This document shows positions 17,380 through 28,000 of a stretch of DNA of 64,000 nucleotides, piece after piece. How positions within the stretch are numbered: position 1 is the first letter of the stretch; each line of letters opens with the position of its first letter. The position numbers and the translations under genes were made by a program. The notes beneath the pieces were generated by a model. The model was given only the letters and a program-made list of their open reading frames with translations. It did not search any database and was not told where the DNA came from. Location: positions 1,054,001-1,118,000 of the forward strand of contig NZ_CP029378.1 in assembly GCF_003268675.1 (NCBI RefSeq), written 5' to 3'. This DNA is from Streptomyces bacillaris (GTDB taxonomy: Bacteria > Actinomycetota > Actinomycetes > Streptomycetales > Streptomycetaceae).

Positions 17380-18228
17380 CTTCCCCGGCTCGGCCGGGGC
17401 CACCCCCACCGCCTCCGTCCTCGGATTGCGCCGCTGCCTTCGCGCCACCCAGGTGGCGAACCACGAGAGCAACATGCACATGCCGATGTAGATCGGAGAG
17501 ATCACCATCACGACAGGGATGAAGGGAAGATCGTAGTCGAGATTCGACGCGATCAGCTTTCCCGCGTGGAGGAATTCCTCGTAGGTGATCAGATATCCCA
17601 GTGAGGTGTCCTTGAGCGCGACCACCAGCTGACTGATGATGGTCGGCAGCATCGCCCGTACCGCCTGCGGGGCGAGGACGAACGTCATGACCTGCGTCTT
17701 GCGCATCCCGAGGGCGTACGCGGCCTCCCGCTGGCCCCGGTCCACCGCGTTGATCCCGGTCCGGAAGACCTCCGCGAGGACCGAGCCGTTGTAGAGGGTC
17801 AGTCCGGCGACCAGGGCGGGCAGCGCGTGCACCTTCAGCGCCACGAAGATGAAGAAGATCATCACCAGCACCGGCATGGCCCGGAAGAACTCGACCAGCA
17901 GGGTGCAGAGCCAGCGCACCGGGCGGTGCACGGAGAGCCGGCCGACCGCGAGGACCGCGCCGAGCGCGAGGGAGAGGACGGCGGCGTACGCGAACGCCTT
18001 GAGCGTGTTGCCGAGTCCGCGCAGCAGCAGTTCCTGGATGCCCTTGTACTGGAAGGGGCGCCACTTCTCGGCGGTGAACTGGTCGGTGTCGAAGAGGAGA
18101 TAGATGATCCAGCCGACGAGGGCGAGGATCACGGCCGTCGAGGCGACCCCGTAGAGCAGGTGGCGTCTGCGGGCCTGCGGCCCCGGGATGTCGTAGAGCG
18201 CGGTGGCGGTCGGGGCGGAGTGGGTCAT
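17359..18228 (-). CDS. gluD: Glutamate ABC transporter permease GluD
   Basis: 289 residues with hydrophobic segments of the amino-acid permease type and the EAA loop (GQREAAYALGMRKTQVMTFVLAPQA) that contacts the ATPase. A soluble N-terminal extension precedes the first helix at about 28. It is the last gene of gluA-gluB-gluC-gluD. Its ATG overlaps the gluC stop by 4 nt (18225-18228), so the two permeases are translationally coupled. Role: membrane channel for glutamate-type uptake. Confidence 0.92.
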   Translation of the reverse strand: MTHSAPTATALYDIPGPQARRRHLLYGVASTAVILALVGWIIYLLFDTDQFTAEKWRPFQYKGIQELLLRGLGNTLKAFAYAAVLSLALGAVLAVGRLSVHRPVRWLCTLLVEFFRAMPVLVMIFFIFVALKVHALPALVAGLTLYNGSVLAEVFRTGINAVDRGQREAAYALGMRKTQVMTFVLAPQAVRAMLPTIISQLVVALKDTSLGYLITYEEFLHAGKLIASNLDYDLPFIPVVMVISPIYIGMCMLLSWFATWVARRQRRNPRTEAVGVAPAEPGKLLPGGQ

Positions 18229-18869
18229 CGTGCGACTCCCCAGCGCTTCTCCATCACGTTGAAGAGCGCACTGATGGTGAGGGTGATGATCAGATAGCCG
18301 ACGGCGATCCAGATGAACGTCCAGATGATGCTGTAGCCCAGCTCGTTGAGCGTCCGGTAGGTGCCGAGCAGCTCGGTGACGCTGAACGCCCCGGCGATCG
18401 CCGAGTTCTTGGCCAGCGCGATCAGGGTCGAGCCGACGGGCGGGATCACCGAGCGGAAGGCCTGCGGCAGGACGACGGTGCCCAGGGTCTGGCCGAAGGT
18501 CATCCCGAGGCTGCGGGCGGCCTCGCCCTGTCCGGTGGGCACGGTGTTGATGCCGGAGCGCAGCACCTCGCAGATGAAGGCCGAGGTGTAGCAGCCGAGC
18601 GCCAGGACGGCGAAGAGCTGGAACGGCAGGACGAGCCCGAAGCGGGGCAGGCCGAGGAGGACCGCGAAGAAGAGCAGCGTCAGCGGGGTGTTGCGCAGCA
18701 CGGTCACCCAGACCGTGCCGAGCACCCGCAGCGAGCCGACGGGCGCGACCCGGAAGGAGGCCATGACGAAGCCGAGGGCGAGGGCCAGGGCCGAGGAGTA
18801 GACGGTCAGCTCGACGGTGCCGAGGAAGCCCTTGCCGTAGAGGGAGAAGTTCTCTGTCAGTACGTCCAT
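18225..18869 (-). CDS. gluC: Glutamate ABC transporter permease GluC
   Basis: 214 residues, the typical length of this permease. It contains the EAA loop (GQGEAARSLGMTFGQTLGTVVLPQA) and about five transmembrane helices. ATG 18869 lies 15 bp after the gluB stop, and the gene overlaps gluD by 4 nt. It forms the heteromeric channel with GluD. Confidence 0.93.
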   Translation of the reverse strand: MDVLTENFSLYGKGFLGTVELTVYSSALALALGFVMASFRVAPVGSLRVLGTVWVTVLRNTPLTLLFFAVLLGLPRFGLVLPFQLFAVLALGCYTSAFICEVLRSGINTVPTGQGEAARSLGMTFGQTLGTVVLPQAFRSVIPPVGSTLIALAKNSAIAGAFSVTELLGTYRTLNELGYSIIWTFIWIAVGYLIITLTISALFNVMEKRWGVAR

Positions 18870-18884
18870 GGGTGGGCCGTCCCC

Positions 18885-19820
18885 TCAGTTCGCCGGGTAG
18901 CGGTCGATGGGCGGCGGGGTCGGCGCGGGCACTCCGGAGAGGCCCAGCGTCGCTTCGAACGCCTTCTTCCAGTTGCCGTTCTTCTCGTTCGCCTCCAGCG
19001 CGTCGTCGAGGGCGAACCGCAGCGCGTTGTCGGAGCGCGCCACGCCGATGCCGTACGGCTCCTCGGAGAAGGACTTGCCGACCACCTTCATCTCGTCCGG
19101 CGCCTTGGCGGCGAAGCCGAGGAGGATGGCGTCGTCGGTGGTGACGGCATCGACCTGGTAGGTCAGCAGGTTGTCGACACAGACCGAGTACGTGTCGTAC
19201 GCGACCAGGACCGCCTTGGGGTACTCCTCGGCGATGCGCTGGTAGGGGGTGGTGCCGGCGGCCGAGCAGACGGTCTTGCCCGCCAGGTCCTCGGGGCCGT
19301 TGATGTCGTCCTCGTCGGTCCGCACCAGCAGGCCCTGACCGGCCATGTAGTAGGGCCCGGCGAAGCCCACGAGCTTCTTGCGCATGTCGTTGATGGTGTA
19401 GGTGCCGACGTAGTAGTCGATCTGGCCGTTCTGGAGCGCCGTCTCGCGGTTGGCGGAGGCGATGGTCCGGAAGCGGATGGTCTTCGGCTCGAAGCCGAGC
19501 GAGGCCGCCATCATCCGGGCGATCTCGATGTCGAAGCCGGAGTAGACCCCGCTGGCCGGGTCCTTCTCGCCCAGGTAGGGCTGGTCCTCCTTGGCGCCGA
19601 CGATCAGATAGCCGCGGCGCTGTGCCTTCCGCCAGGTGGCCGATTCCGGCAGCTGGAACCCCTGGTCCACCTGGTAGACGGGGAGCGCCTCGGACTTGGG
19701 GCCCTTGACGGGCGGGCTGCCCTCCTTGCCGCAGGCGGCGGCGAGGACGGTGAGCAGGAGGCCGAGGGCGAGGGCGGTGCGACGCCCGCGGCCGGTGCGC
19801 AGACTGTTGGTACGCGACAC
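18885..19820 (-). CDS. gluB: Glutamate-binding lipoprotein GluB
   Basis: 311 residues. The signal peptide has a lipobox ending AAAC with Cys30, so the protein is a membrane-anchored periplasmic-type binding protein. The SBP_bac_3 fold is seen in YLIVGAKEDQPYLG, GFDIEIARMMAASLG, NGQIDYYVGTYTIND and the GKTVCSAAGTTP hinge region. The GTG start at 19820 follows a G-rich ribosome site, 13 bp after gluA. It delivers glutamate or a related amino acid to GluCD. Confidence 0.93.
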   Translation of the reverse strand: MSRTNSLRTGRGRRTALALGLLLTVLAAACGKEGSPPVKGPKSEALPVYQVDQGFQLPESATWRKAQRRGYLIVGAKEDQPYLGEKDPASGVYSGFDIEIARMMAASLGFEPKTIRFRTIASANRETALQNGQIDYYVGTYTINDMRKKLVGFAGPYYMAGQGLLVRTDEDDINGPEDLAGKTVCSAAGTTPYQRIAEEYPKAVLVAYDTYSVCVDNLLTYQVDAVTTDDAILLGFAAKAPDEMKVVGKSFSEEPYGIGVARSDNALRFALDDALEANEKNGNWKKAFEATLGLSGVPAPTPPPIDRYPAN

Positions 19821-19833
19821 GAGAAACCCCCCG

Positions 19834-20577
<744 letters not shown>

Positions 20578-20770
20578 GCGCTGCCCTACCCACTTGTCGC
20601 TGTGTCGAGGTCAGCGCAAACTATCCATCCCGAAAAGGGACTTCGCACCCGACACGCGCCAATGGCGCATAAGGCTGTTTATCTCTCTTGAAGATGAGTT
20701 TCCGGGGGCGGGGCGCACTCCGGGGGTCCGGTTCTCGCCACGGAGGGTCGGTTCTCGTCCTCCGTCGGGG

Positions 20771-21211
20771 TCAGTTCTCGGCCGACTCCGCGTAGACCTG
20801 CGAGAGTTCGGGGCTGCCCGACATGGCCCAGTCCAGCCCGGCGGCGACGACGTCGATCTCCCGCCCGGACTCCAGCCGCACCACGGGCTGCCCGTTCGGC
20901 CAGACGTCCCACGCGGCGCCGGGAACGGTGCGCACGAGTACGGTGCCCAGGTAGAGGCCGGCGTCGTTGCCCAGCCAGGGCAGCTCCTCGGGGTCGTCGC
21001 GCCAGCGGGGCTGGAGCTGGTCGAGCGCGGCCAACGAGGCCGGGGTGTCGTCGAGTTCGAGCCCTTGCCGCCCCGCCCGGGAACGCAGCAGTTCGCATTC
21101 GGCGAGCAGTTCGGCCACACCGCCGGGATCAGCCTCGACGGCGGACGCGAGCCCGTGGCCCTGCGTACCACCCTGACGCTTACGCCAGTTGTCCAAGAAA
21201 GGGATGTTCAT
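20771..21211 (-). CDS. DUF6278-family protein
   Basis: 146-residue soluble protein that I associate with the DUF6278 family found beside glu operons in Streptomyces. It begins MNIPFLDNWRKRQGG, is acidic, and ends with a segment containing WDVWPNGQPVVRLESGREIDV and WAMSGSPELSQVYAE. No catalytic motif or membrane segment is visible, and the function is unknown. The ribosome binding site is weak, so the start at ATG 21211 is only probable. Confidence 0.7.
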   Translation of the reverse strand: MNIPFLDNWRKRQGGTQGHGLASAVEADPGGVAELLAECELLRSRAGRQGLELDDTPASLAALDQLQPRWRDDPEELPWLGNDAGLYLGTVLVRTVPGAAWDVWPNGQPVVRLESGREIDVVAAGLDWAMSGSPELSQVYAESAEN

Positions 21212-21298
21212 ACCACTAGGGTCCCATCCTGGCCAGGTTCCGCACCACAGGGCGCGCGGGGGCCCGGGGGAAGCCGAGGCGCCTCGCCGAAAGCCGAA

Positions 21299-21326
21299 AG
21301 GGCGCCGCCCTGGTGGACGGCGCCCT
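21299..21326 (-). terminator. Terminator downstream of the FG-GAP gene
   Basis: Perfect 9-bp inverted repeat agggcgccg (21299-21307) / cggcgccct (21318-21326) with a 10-nt loop, 20 bp past the stop of the FG-GAP gene. Confidence 0.7.
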
Positions 21327-21345
21327 CACGAGGCGATCAGGTGGC

Positions 21346-24300
21346 TCAGCCGAAGGCCTTGAAGGCCGACCAGTCCGCGGAGATCACGAGCTTCGCCGGA
21401 CCGTTGGTGTTCGTCTTCGACGGGTGGTAGACGCGGGTCTGCCCGTCCGCCTTGAAGCGCACCCACATGTCGGGGATCCGGTCGCCGTTCAGGTCCGGGA
21501 CACCGACGACGGCCGAGATGTTGGCCTCGGTCCAGCTGGTCCCGTACGGGACGTCCCCGTCGCGGGAGTTGGCGGCCAGGGTGAGCGAGACCAGGTCCAC
21601 GCTGCCCGCGACCGTGCCCGGCTTGCCGTGGCGGACGTACATGTTGCCGTTGACCGGGTTGCGCCACACCAGGTCGGGCGTGCCGTCCAGGTCGATGTCG
21701 GCGACGTTGATGATCTCGCGGGCGGCCCAGGCGTCGGCGTTCATACGGGTCGCCTGCTGGAAGCCGGCGCCGGTGTATCCGGTCAGCGCCCAGAAGGACG
21801 CCCCCGCCCGGATGAAGAGGTCCGGCAGCGCGTCGCCGGTGACGTCCCCGACCGCCTTGATCTGGGTCCAGGTGGCCGGGTCCGGCGCGTTGGACGGCAG
21901 CCGCACCCGCAGCCGCTTGTCGACGTTGAAGCTGCCGTAGCCGTCGCCCGGGTAGAGCCAGAAGCCTCCGTCGGGGGTGCGGGCGAAGAGGTCGGTGACG
22001 CCGTCACCGGGGTAGACGTCGGAGTGCTTGCTGATCAGGGCCGCCTCGCCGGTGGCGGGGTCGTACCAGTGGCCCGGCGGGTTGAGCTTGCCGTCGGTGG
22101 TGTACGAGGCGGCCAGGGAGCCGAACAGCTCGCCGTCCACGTCACCGACGTACGTCCGCAGGTTGCCGGAGGAGTTGATGACCAGCAGGTCGGGCCGGCC
22201 GTCGCCCCCCGTGTCGCCGGGTCCGTCGGCGGTGTCCCGGGGCGGCACGTAGAAGACGTAATCGGTGCGCTCACTGCGGTTGCCCACCGCGTCGAACGCG
22301 TATACGTGCAGATAGGTCGGGCCGGCGTGCGGCGGCTTGAGGTTGGTGACGGTGGCGCTCCCGGAGGTGGCCGTCACCTCCTTGGCGTTCAGCCCGTTGA
22401 AGGCGTAGCTGAACTTGGTCGCGCCGCTGGCCTTGAAGGTGGCGGAACCGGTGCCGCCGAACTTGACCGTGGCCCAGGTGGCGCCGTCGGGGGTGGCCTC
22501 CAGGAACACGTCGCTGGAGACGTCGGGGGCCGGCGGGGCGGAGGCGTCCACCGTCACCCGGCAGGGCTCCGAGCCCGGCGGGAAGTAGCTGGAGACCGCA
22601 CCCGCGGAGTCCTCGGCCCGTACGTCCCACGAGTAGGTGGTCTTGTCGGCCAGGCTGCTGGAGGGGATCGTCACCGAGCCCTTGCCGCTGCTCAGGCTGG
22701 TGACGAGGGTGCCCGCGGGCACCGTGCCGCCGGTCTTCCAGAAGCGGAAGCGCAGGCCCTTCAGGTTGCCGTCGGGGTCGGTGGCGGTCGCCGAGAGGAC
22801 CAAATTGGTCCTCGCGATGGTCCGCCCGGCGCCCGGACCGGCCACGCAGGCGCCACCCGGTGACGTCGTACCGCTCTTCGGCTCGTTGGGCTTGCGGTTG
22901 TAGGTGACTTCCAGCACCGCGGACTTCGCCGAGAACTTGCGCCAGGTGTAGGAGTCCTTCGTCGACTCGTCCGGGGAGCGCATGCCGAGGGTGAGCGTCG
23001 CCCAGCCGTTGTCGGCGGCCTGCTGGGCCGCGTTCTTCACGTTGTACTTGACGTACTCGTCGGAGCAGGAGGAGTTGTAGCCGTAGGCGAAGGACTGCTT
23101 GCCCTGGGAGGTGTCCCACCTCGGCTGCTTGTTCCAGGTGGTGCCCGAGGAGATGGCCCCGGTCAGCGACAGCTCGTACTCACGCTTCGTGCAGGACCAG
23201 GCGTAGTTGTTGATGACCTTGAACTCGGCGCTGGTGATGCCCGCGCCCTTGAGCTTGGTGTCGTAGCCCATCCGCCAGAAGGCGCGGGCGGTGCCCCCGG
23301 TGTCCTTCTCGTACCCGACGCGGGCGTCGGCCGTACCGGAGTTGAAGTTGGTGCCGTTGTAGAAGCTGGTGTTGGGGTACGGCTTGTAGGCGGTCGTCCA
23401 CGCCTTCCAGCCGGGACTGATCGTCGGGTCCAGGAAGACGGGGAACAGGACGTCCTCGTCGCTGAACAGTCCGCTGCCGGACACGTCCAGGCTCAGCCGG
23501 GCGTCACCGGAGCCCTCGCCGTCCAGGCGGGTCGCCAGCGGGCTCTGGCGGGCGCCCGGCTCAATGCCGACCAGGCCGGAGAGGTTCAGCACGTCCTCGG
23601 GGGTGGCCACGGTGGTACGGGGCTCGGCCTCCGGGGCCTCGGGGTCCATCCCGGCGGAGTCCCAGCCGAAGGGGGTCGGGATCGAGGTGATCTCGTCACC
23701 GGTGGCCCGGTCCACGACCAGCACGCCGTCGGTGGTCTTGTCGTGGCGGAACACGGCCGTCTCGGAACGGAGCCCGTACGTCAGGGACTTGACGGCGGCC
23801 TGGGCCGCAGCCTCCCTGGTCTTCACGATCAGCAGCTGGCCGAAGCCGCCCTCGTCACGGGCGACGAGCAGCAGGTCCACTCCGGGCAGCACCTCGGAGT
23901 ACAGGGCACGGGGTCCGTCGAGCACAGGCTCGGGCAGCGGCCCGGGCCAGGTGTACGCGATGGTGTGGCCGTCGAACTCCGACTCCGCGAGGACGGTCTC
24001 ACCGGCAGGGGCGCGGTCGGCCGGGGTGAGCAGCGGCAGCCGGGCGTACGAACGCTCGGCCCGGTCCCCGCCCCTGCGGGCGCCGTCGGCGCTGCCGTCG
24101 GAGAAGCGCACCGGGACCGGGGCGTTGACGGGGCGGATGCTCAGCCCGTCGTCGGCCTTGCCGGTCCGCTTCAGGGTGGTGTCGATGTCCGCCCAGCGCC
24201 CCTCCGCGTTCTTCACCCGCTGCGGCAGCGCGTGGAACTCGGCGCGCCACTGCCCGTCGGGCAGCGCCCAGGTGCGGGAGGTGGCCGTGGTGGCGGTGTC

Positions 24301-24546
24301 GACGAGGACCTTCTTGCCGCGGCGGAGCGCCTCGGCCATGGCGGCGCTCTCGTCGCGGAGACCCGTGGAGACGGGCTTGGCCGGCTTGGCGACGGCCGGG
24401 CCGTCCCCGCCGGGTGACGGGCTGTCGGCGCCGGGCTGCCACCAGGGCAGCAACGCGGCGGTGAGTGCGGCCAGCAGGAGGCCGAGGGTGCACGTCAGCC
24501 TGGTGCGCGTACGCACGAAGGGGCTGAGGAGGCGTGGCGCGGACAC
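21346..24546 (-). CDS. Secreted DNRLRE / FG-GAP repeat protein of the RHS toxin locus
   Basis: 1066 residues. An N-terminal hydrophobic segment after RTRTRLT (about 18-34) acts as signal or anchor. The middle region (about 395-560) resembles the DNRLRE domain, a beta-rich module (TADARVGYEKDTGGTARAFWRMGY onwards). An Ig/fibronectin-like part with SATDPDGNLKGLRFRFW comes next. The C-terminal third has FG-GAP/calcium-loop repeats such as DTGGDGRPDLLVI, DVTGDALPDLFIR, DIDLDGTPDLVWR and DLNGDRIPDMWVR. It has no obvious enzyme motif. Divergence from the giant RHS gene across 458 bp suggests a surface or accessory partner of that toxin, which is inference from position and shared architecture. The GTG start at 24546 is the longest option. 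Confidence 0.8.
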   Translation of the reverse strand: MSAPRLLSPFVRTRTRLTCTLGLLLAALTAALLPWWQPGADSPSPGGDGPAVAKPAKPVSTGLRDESAAMAEALRRGKKVLVDTATTATSRTWALPDGQWRAEFHALPQRVKNAEGRWADIDTTLKRTGKADDGLSIRPVNAPVPVRFSDGSADGARRGGDRAERSYARLPLLTPADRAPAGETVLAESEFDGHTIAYTWPGPLPEPVLDGPRALYSEVLPGVDLLLVARDEGGFGQLLIVKTREAAAQAAVKSLTYGLRSETAVFRHDKTTDGVLVVDRATGDEITSIPTPFGWDSAGMDPEAPEAEPRTTVATPEDVLNLSGLVGIEPGARQSPLATRLDGEGSGDARLSLDVSGSGLFSDEDVLFPVFLDPTISPGWKAWTTAYKPYPNTSFYNGTNFNSGTADARVGYEKDTGGTARAFWRMGYDTKLKGAGITSAEFKVINNYAWSCTKREYELSLTGAISSGTTWNKQPRWDTSQGKQSFAYGYNSSCSDEYVKYNVKNAAQQAADNGWATLTLGMRSPDESTKDSYTWRKFSAKSAVLEVTYNRKPNEPKSGTTSPGGACVAGPGAGRTIARTNLVLSATATDPDGNLKGLRFRFWKTGGTVPAGTLVTSLSSGKGSVTIPSSSLADKTTYSWDVRAEDSAGAVSSYFPPGSEPCRVTVDASAPPAPDVSSDVFLEATPDGATWATVKFGGTGSATFKASGATKFSYAFNGLNAKEVTATSGSATVTNLKPPHAGPTYLHVYAFDAVGNRSERTDYVFYVPPRDTADGPGDTGGDGRPDLLVINSSGNLRTYVGDVDGELFGSLAASYTTDGKLNPPGHWYDPATGEAALISKHSDVYPGDGVTDLFARTPDGGFWLYPGDGYGSFNVDKRLRVRLPSNAPDPATWTQIKAVGDVTGDALPDLFIRAGASFWALTGYTGAGFQQATRMNADAWAAREIINVADIDLDGTPDLVWRNPVNGNMYVRHGKPGTVAGSVDLVSLTLAANSRDGDVPYGTSWTEANISAVVGVPDLNGDRIPDMWVRFKADGQTRVYHPSKTNTNGPAKLVISADWSAFKAFG

Positions 24547-24730
24547 TGCGGGCTACTCCCGTGGGGCCGGACGGAAAAGGGGACGACAAAGGGGGTCCCG
24601 CTCATGGACCGGAGGGCGGAGAGCGCCGAACGATCACACAGGGACCGGAAGGAGTGTCCACCATGAGAAGTTCATTAATTCGTTACTCGTGTGTGGAAAG
24701 TGAGGAGAGTGATACCGGATATCTCCGTTT

Positions 24731-24758
24731 TTGACATCTCTTGACGGGTGGCTATGGA
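24731..24758 (+). promoter_or_regulatory. Candidate promoter for the RHS toxin in a 458-bp divergent intergenic region
   Basis: TTGACA at 24731-24736 and TATGGA at 24753-24758, spacer 16 nt, in an unusually A/T-rich patch (about 24660-24760) of the gap between the FG-GAP gene and the RHS gene (24547-25004). The rest of the gap shows no gene or RNA that I can recognise. A transcript from here would have a 5' leader of about 240 nt before the RHS start. Confidence 0.35.
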
Positions 24759-25004
24759 CTCACAGGAGCGGAAGCGGGGGCATATGCCCGAAGTGGCAGC
24801 CTGTGCGGAGATCTAGTGGATCTTGCCCTGTGGGCCAACTCACTTTCGTGCCCCCGTCGTCACCATCCGTGATCTTGCTCGGTGGACCACCCCTGACGGA
24901 GAGTGCCGACCCATGCGCCCTTGGCCGGGCGTGTGCTTTCCGGTGCTCACGCACCTCTGTTCCGTTTCCTCTGTTTCTTCACGCCCGGGTGGGAGTCGAC
25001 GCGT

Positions 25005-28000
25005 ATGCGTGCTGCAGGTCCGCTGTCCTGGCGGGGACGTGGCCGATTGGCCCTGACATCGTCAGGGCGTGCTCGGCGGCGTCGTGCCCGCATATCAGTC
25101 GTTCTCTTGATGTCGTCGACCTTGATGGTCACGAGCCTCTCCGCCGAGGCCTGGGCCGTCCCCGGCCCCGGCATGAACCGGGAGGAGACGCAGCTCGAAC
25201 TGCCGGACATCCCGGGGACCGACCCGATCGGCCAGGACGAGACCGCCGAGTCCAACCTCACCACCGCCGACGAGGTCCCGGTCGCGCCGTACGAGCCGCA
25301 GGCCATCACCCCGTGGCAGGAGGACAGCGGCACCGCCGACCTGACCGGCCTGGAGCCCGGTGCCACCGTGCCCGTCGCGGACCTGCCGGTCGCCCTCGGT
25401 GTCCCGGAGGGCGGCGACCCGGCCGCCTTGGCCGGACAGTGGAACGTGGCCCTCGCCGCCCCCGAGGCCTCCCAGGACGCGGGCGTCGCCGGGCTGATCA
25501 TGCAGGTCACCCCGCCCGCCACCGCGGACCCGGAGGCCGAGGTCGCGCTCAGCGTCGACACCACCGCCTTCGCGGACCTCTACGGCCCGCAGGCCGCCGA
25601 CCGCTTCGGCCTCATGCTGCTGCCCGAGTGCGTGTACACCGCCTCCGGAACCGGCGACTGCGCCCCGGAGGAGGGCGAAGGCGGCACGGAGACGATGTCC
25701 GCCGGCGCCGGCTCGGACACCTTCGAGTCGCTGCCCAGCGAGGTGGAGCTGCTGTCCGCAAAGGACGCGCCCACCCGCACCACCGCCGCCAAGAACGTCC
25801 AGACCCGCCGTGTCCTCACGGGCAGCGTGCCCGTGGGACAGCTGCTCGGCGAGGAGCGGACCCCCGCCACCGAGGCGGACGGCGCTTCCGCCCGCTCGCG
25901 CGCCGACGCGTCCGGCTCCTCCGTGCGCCCGGCCGCCCTGCGCGCCGCGGCCTCGTCCGGCTCGCGTGTCGTCGGCGCGCTCGACACCGGCGCCTCGGCG
26001 GCCGGTGACTACACGGCCACGCCGCTGCTCTCCTCGGGCTCCTGGTCCGCGGGTTCCTCGTCGGGTGCCTTCACCTACGGGTACCAGATCCAGACCCCGG
26101 AGACCGGTGGCGGCCTGACGCCCAAGATCAACCTCTCCTACTCCTCGCAGTCCGCGGACGGCCGCACCTCCGCCACCAACAACCAGGCGTCGTGGATCGG
26201 TGACGGCTGGGAGTACAGCGCCGGTGCGATCACCCGGACCTTCGCGGGCTGCACCCAGGACTCCAAGAAGCCGGGGTCCAACAACGCCACCCACCGCACC
26301 GGTGACATGTGCTGGGGCTCCGACAACGCCACGCTGTCCCTCGGCGGCATGACCACCGAACTCGTCTGGGACAAGACCAAGGAGACCTGGACCACCGCCA
26401 ACGGTGACGGCTCCAAGGTCGAGCTGATCAAGGACCCCAGCCTCAAGAACGGCGCCAAGGACGGCGAGCACTGGGTGGTCACCACCCGCGACGGCACCCG
26501 CCACTACTTCGGGCGCCACCGGCTGCCCAACTGGTCCGACAAGGGCACCTCCACCACCGAGGACGACGATCCGGTCACCAACTCCGTCCTGACGGTCCCG
26601 GTGTTCGGCAACCACCCCGGTGAGGACTGCTACAAGGCGGGCAACTTCGCGGGCTCCTCCTGTACCCAGGCCTGGCGCTGGTCCCTCGACTACGTCGAGG
26701 ACGTCCACGGCAACGCCATGTCCCTGTGGTGGGCGCGCGAGACCAACTACTACGCCAAGAACTTCAACTTCAAGGCCCCGGTCTCCTACCACCGCGGCGG
26801 CTACCTGACCCGCATCGACTACGGGCAGCGCGCCAACAGGATCTTCTCCGAACCGGCCCCGGCCCGCGTCAACTTCACGGTCGCGGAGCGGTGCTTCAAG
26901 GAGGGTTCCCTCGACTGCACCGAGGAGAACTTCACCTCCAAGGACCCGGGCAAGTACCGCATCTGGTACGACACCCCGGCCGACCTCCGCTGCGCCTCCG
27001 GCAAGATGTGCTGGAACGCCAACCCCGCCTTCTTCACCCGCAAGCGCCTCGACAAGATCACCACGTCGGCGCAGCGGCGCACGGACACCACCGCCCGCCA
27101 GGTGGTGGACGAGTATCAGCTCAAGCAGAACTTCCCGACGCTGAAGGCCGGTTCCAACCCGGCCCTCTGGCTGGAGTCGATCACCCGTACCGGCTACGGG
27201 CGCAAGGGCACGACCGACGAGAAGGTCACCCTCAACCCGGTGCGCTTCGAGTCCAACGCCGAGGACATGCCCAGCCGCGTCATGCGGCCCGACGACGTCC
27301 GCCCCCGCTTCTCCCGGCTGCGTATCGCCCGGGTCATCAGCGAGTACGGCGGCGAGACCGTCGTCAACTACAAGCAGCCCGAAGGCGCGTGTGCCACGGG
27401 CACCGGGCTGCCCGGCAAGAGCGAGACCGCCGAGCTGAAGTCCAACACCCGCCTCTGCTACCCCTCCTTCTGGCACCCGGACCCGGCGAAGGAGGACATC
27501 GACTGGTTCCACAAGTACGTGGTCGCCGACGTCGAGGAACTCCCCAACGTCGACGGCGCGTTCTCCACGCTGACCTCCTACGCGTACAAGAACGCCGCAT
27601 GGCGCCTGGCCGAGCAGGAGTTCACCAAGAAGTCCACCCGCACCTACTCCCAGTTCGCGGGCTTCGAGCAGGTCACCACCGTCACGGGCGCCGACGACCC
27701 CGAGATCGGCAGCAAGCGGTCCAAGGCGGTCGTCCGGTACTTCCGCGGCATGGGCGACTCCGTGTCCGTGAAGGACATCGCCGGCACCGAGATAGCCAAG
27801 GACCAGGAGCCCTTCGCCGGCCGTATCGCGGAGGAACTGACCTACAGCAACGCCACGGACGCCGACACCAACTGGCTGACACGCTCGGTCACTTACCCGA
27901 AGGCCACCGAACTCGCCAAGCGGGACAGGGACGACGGCCTCACCGCCCTGCGCGCCTGGCGCGTCACCGAGCCCAAGCAGCTCTCGTACACCAAGTCCTC

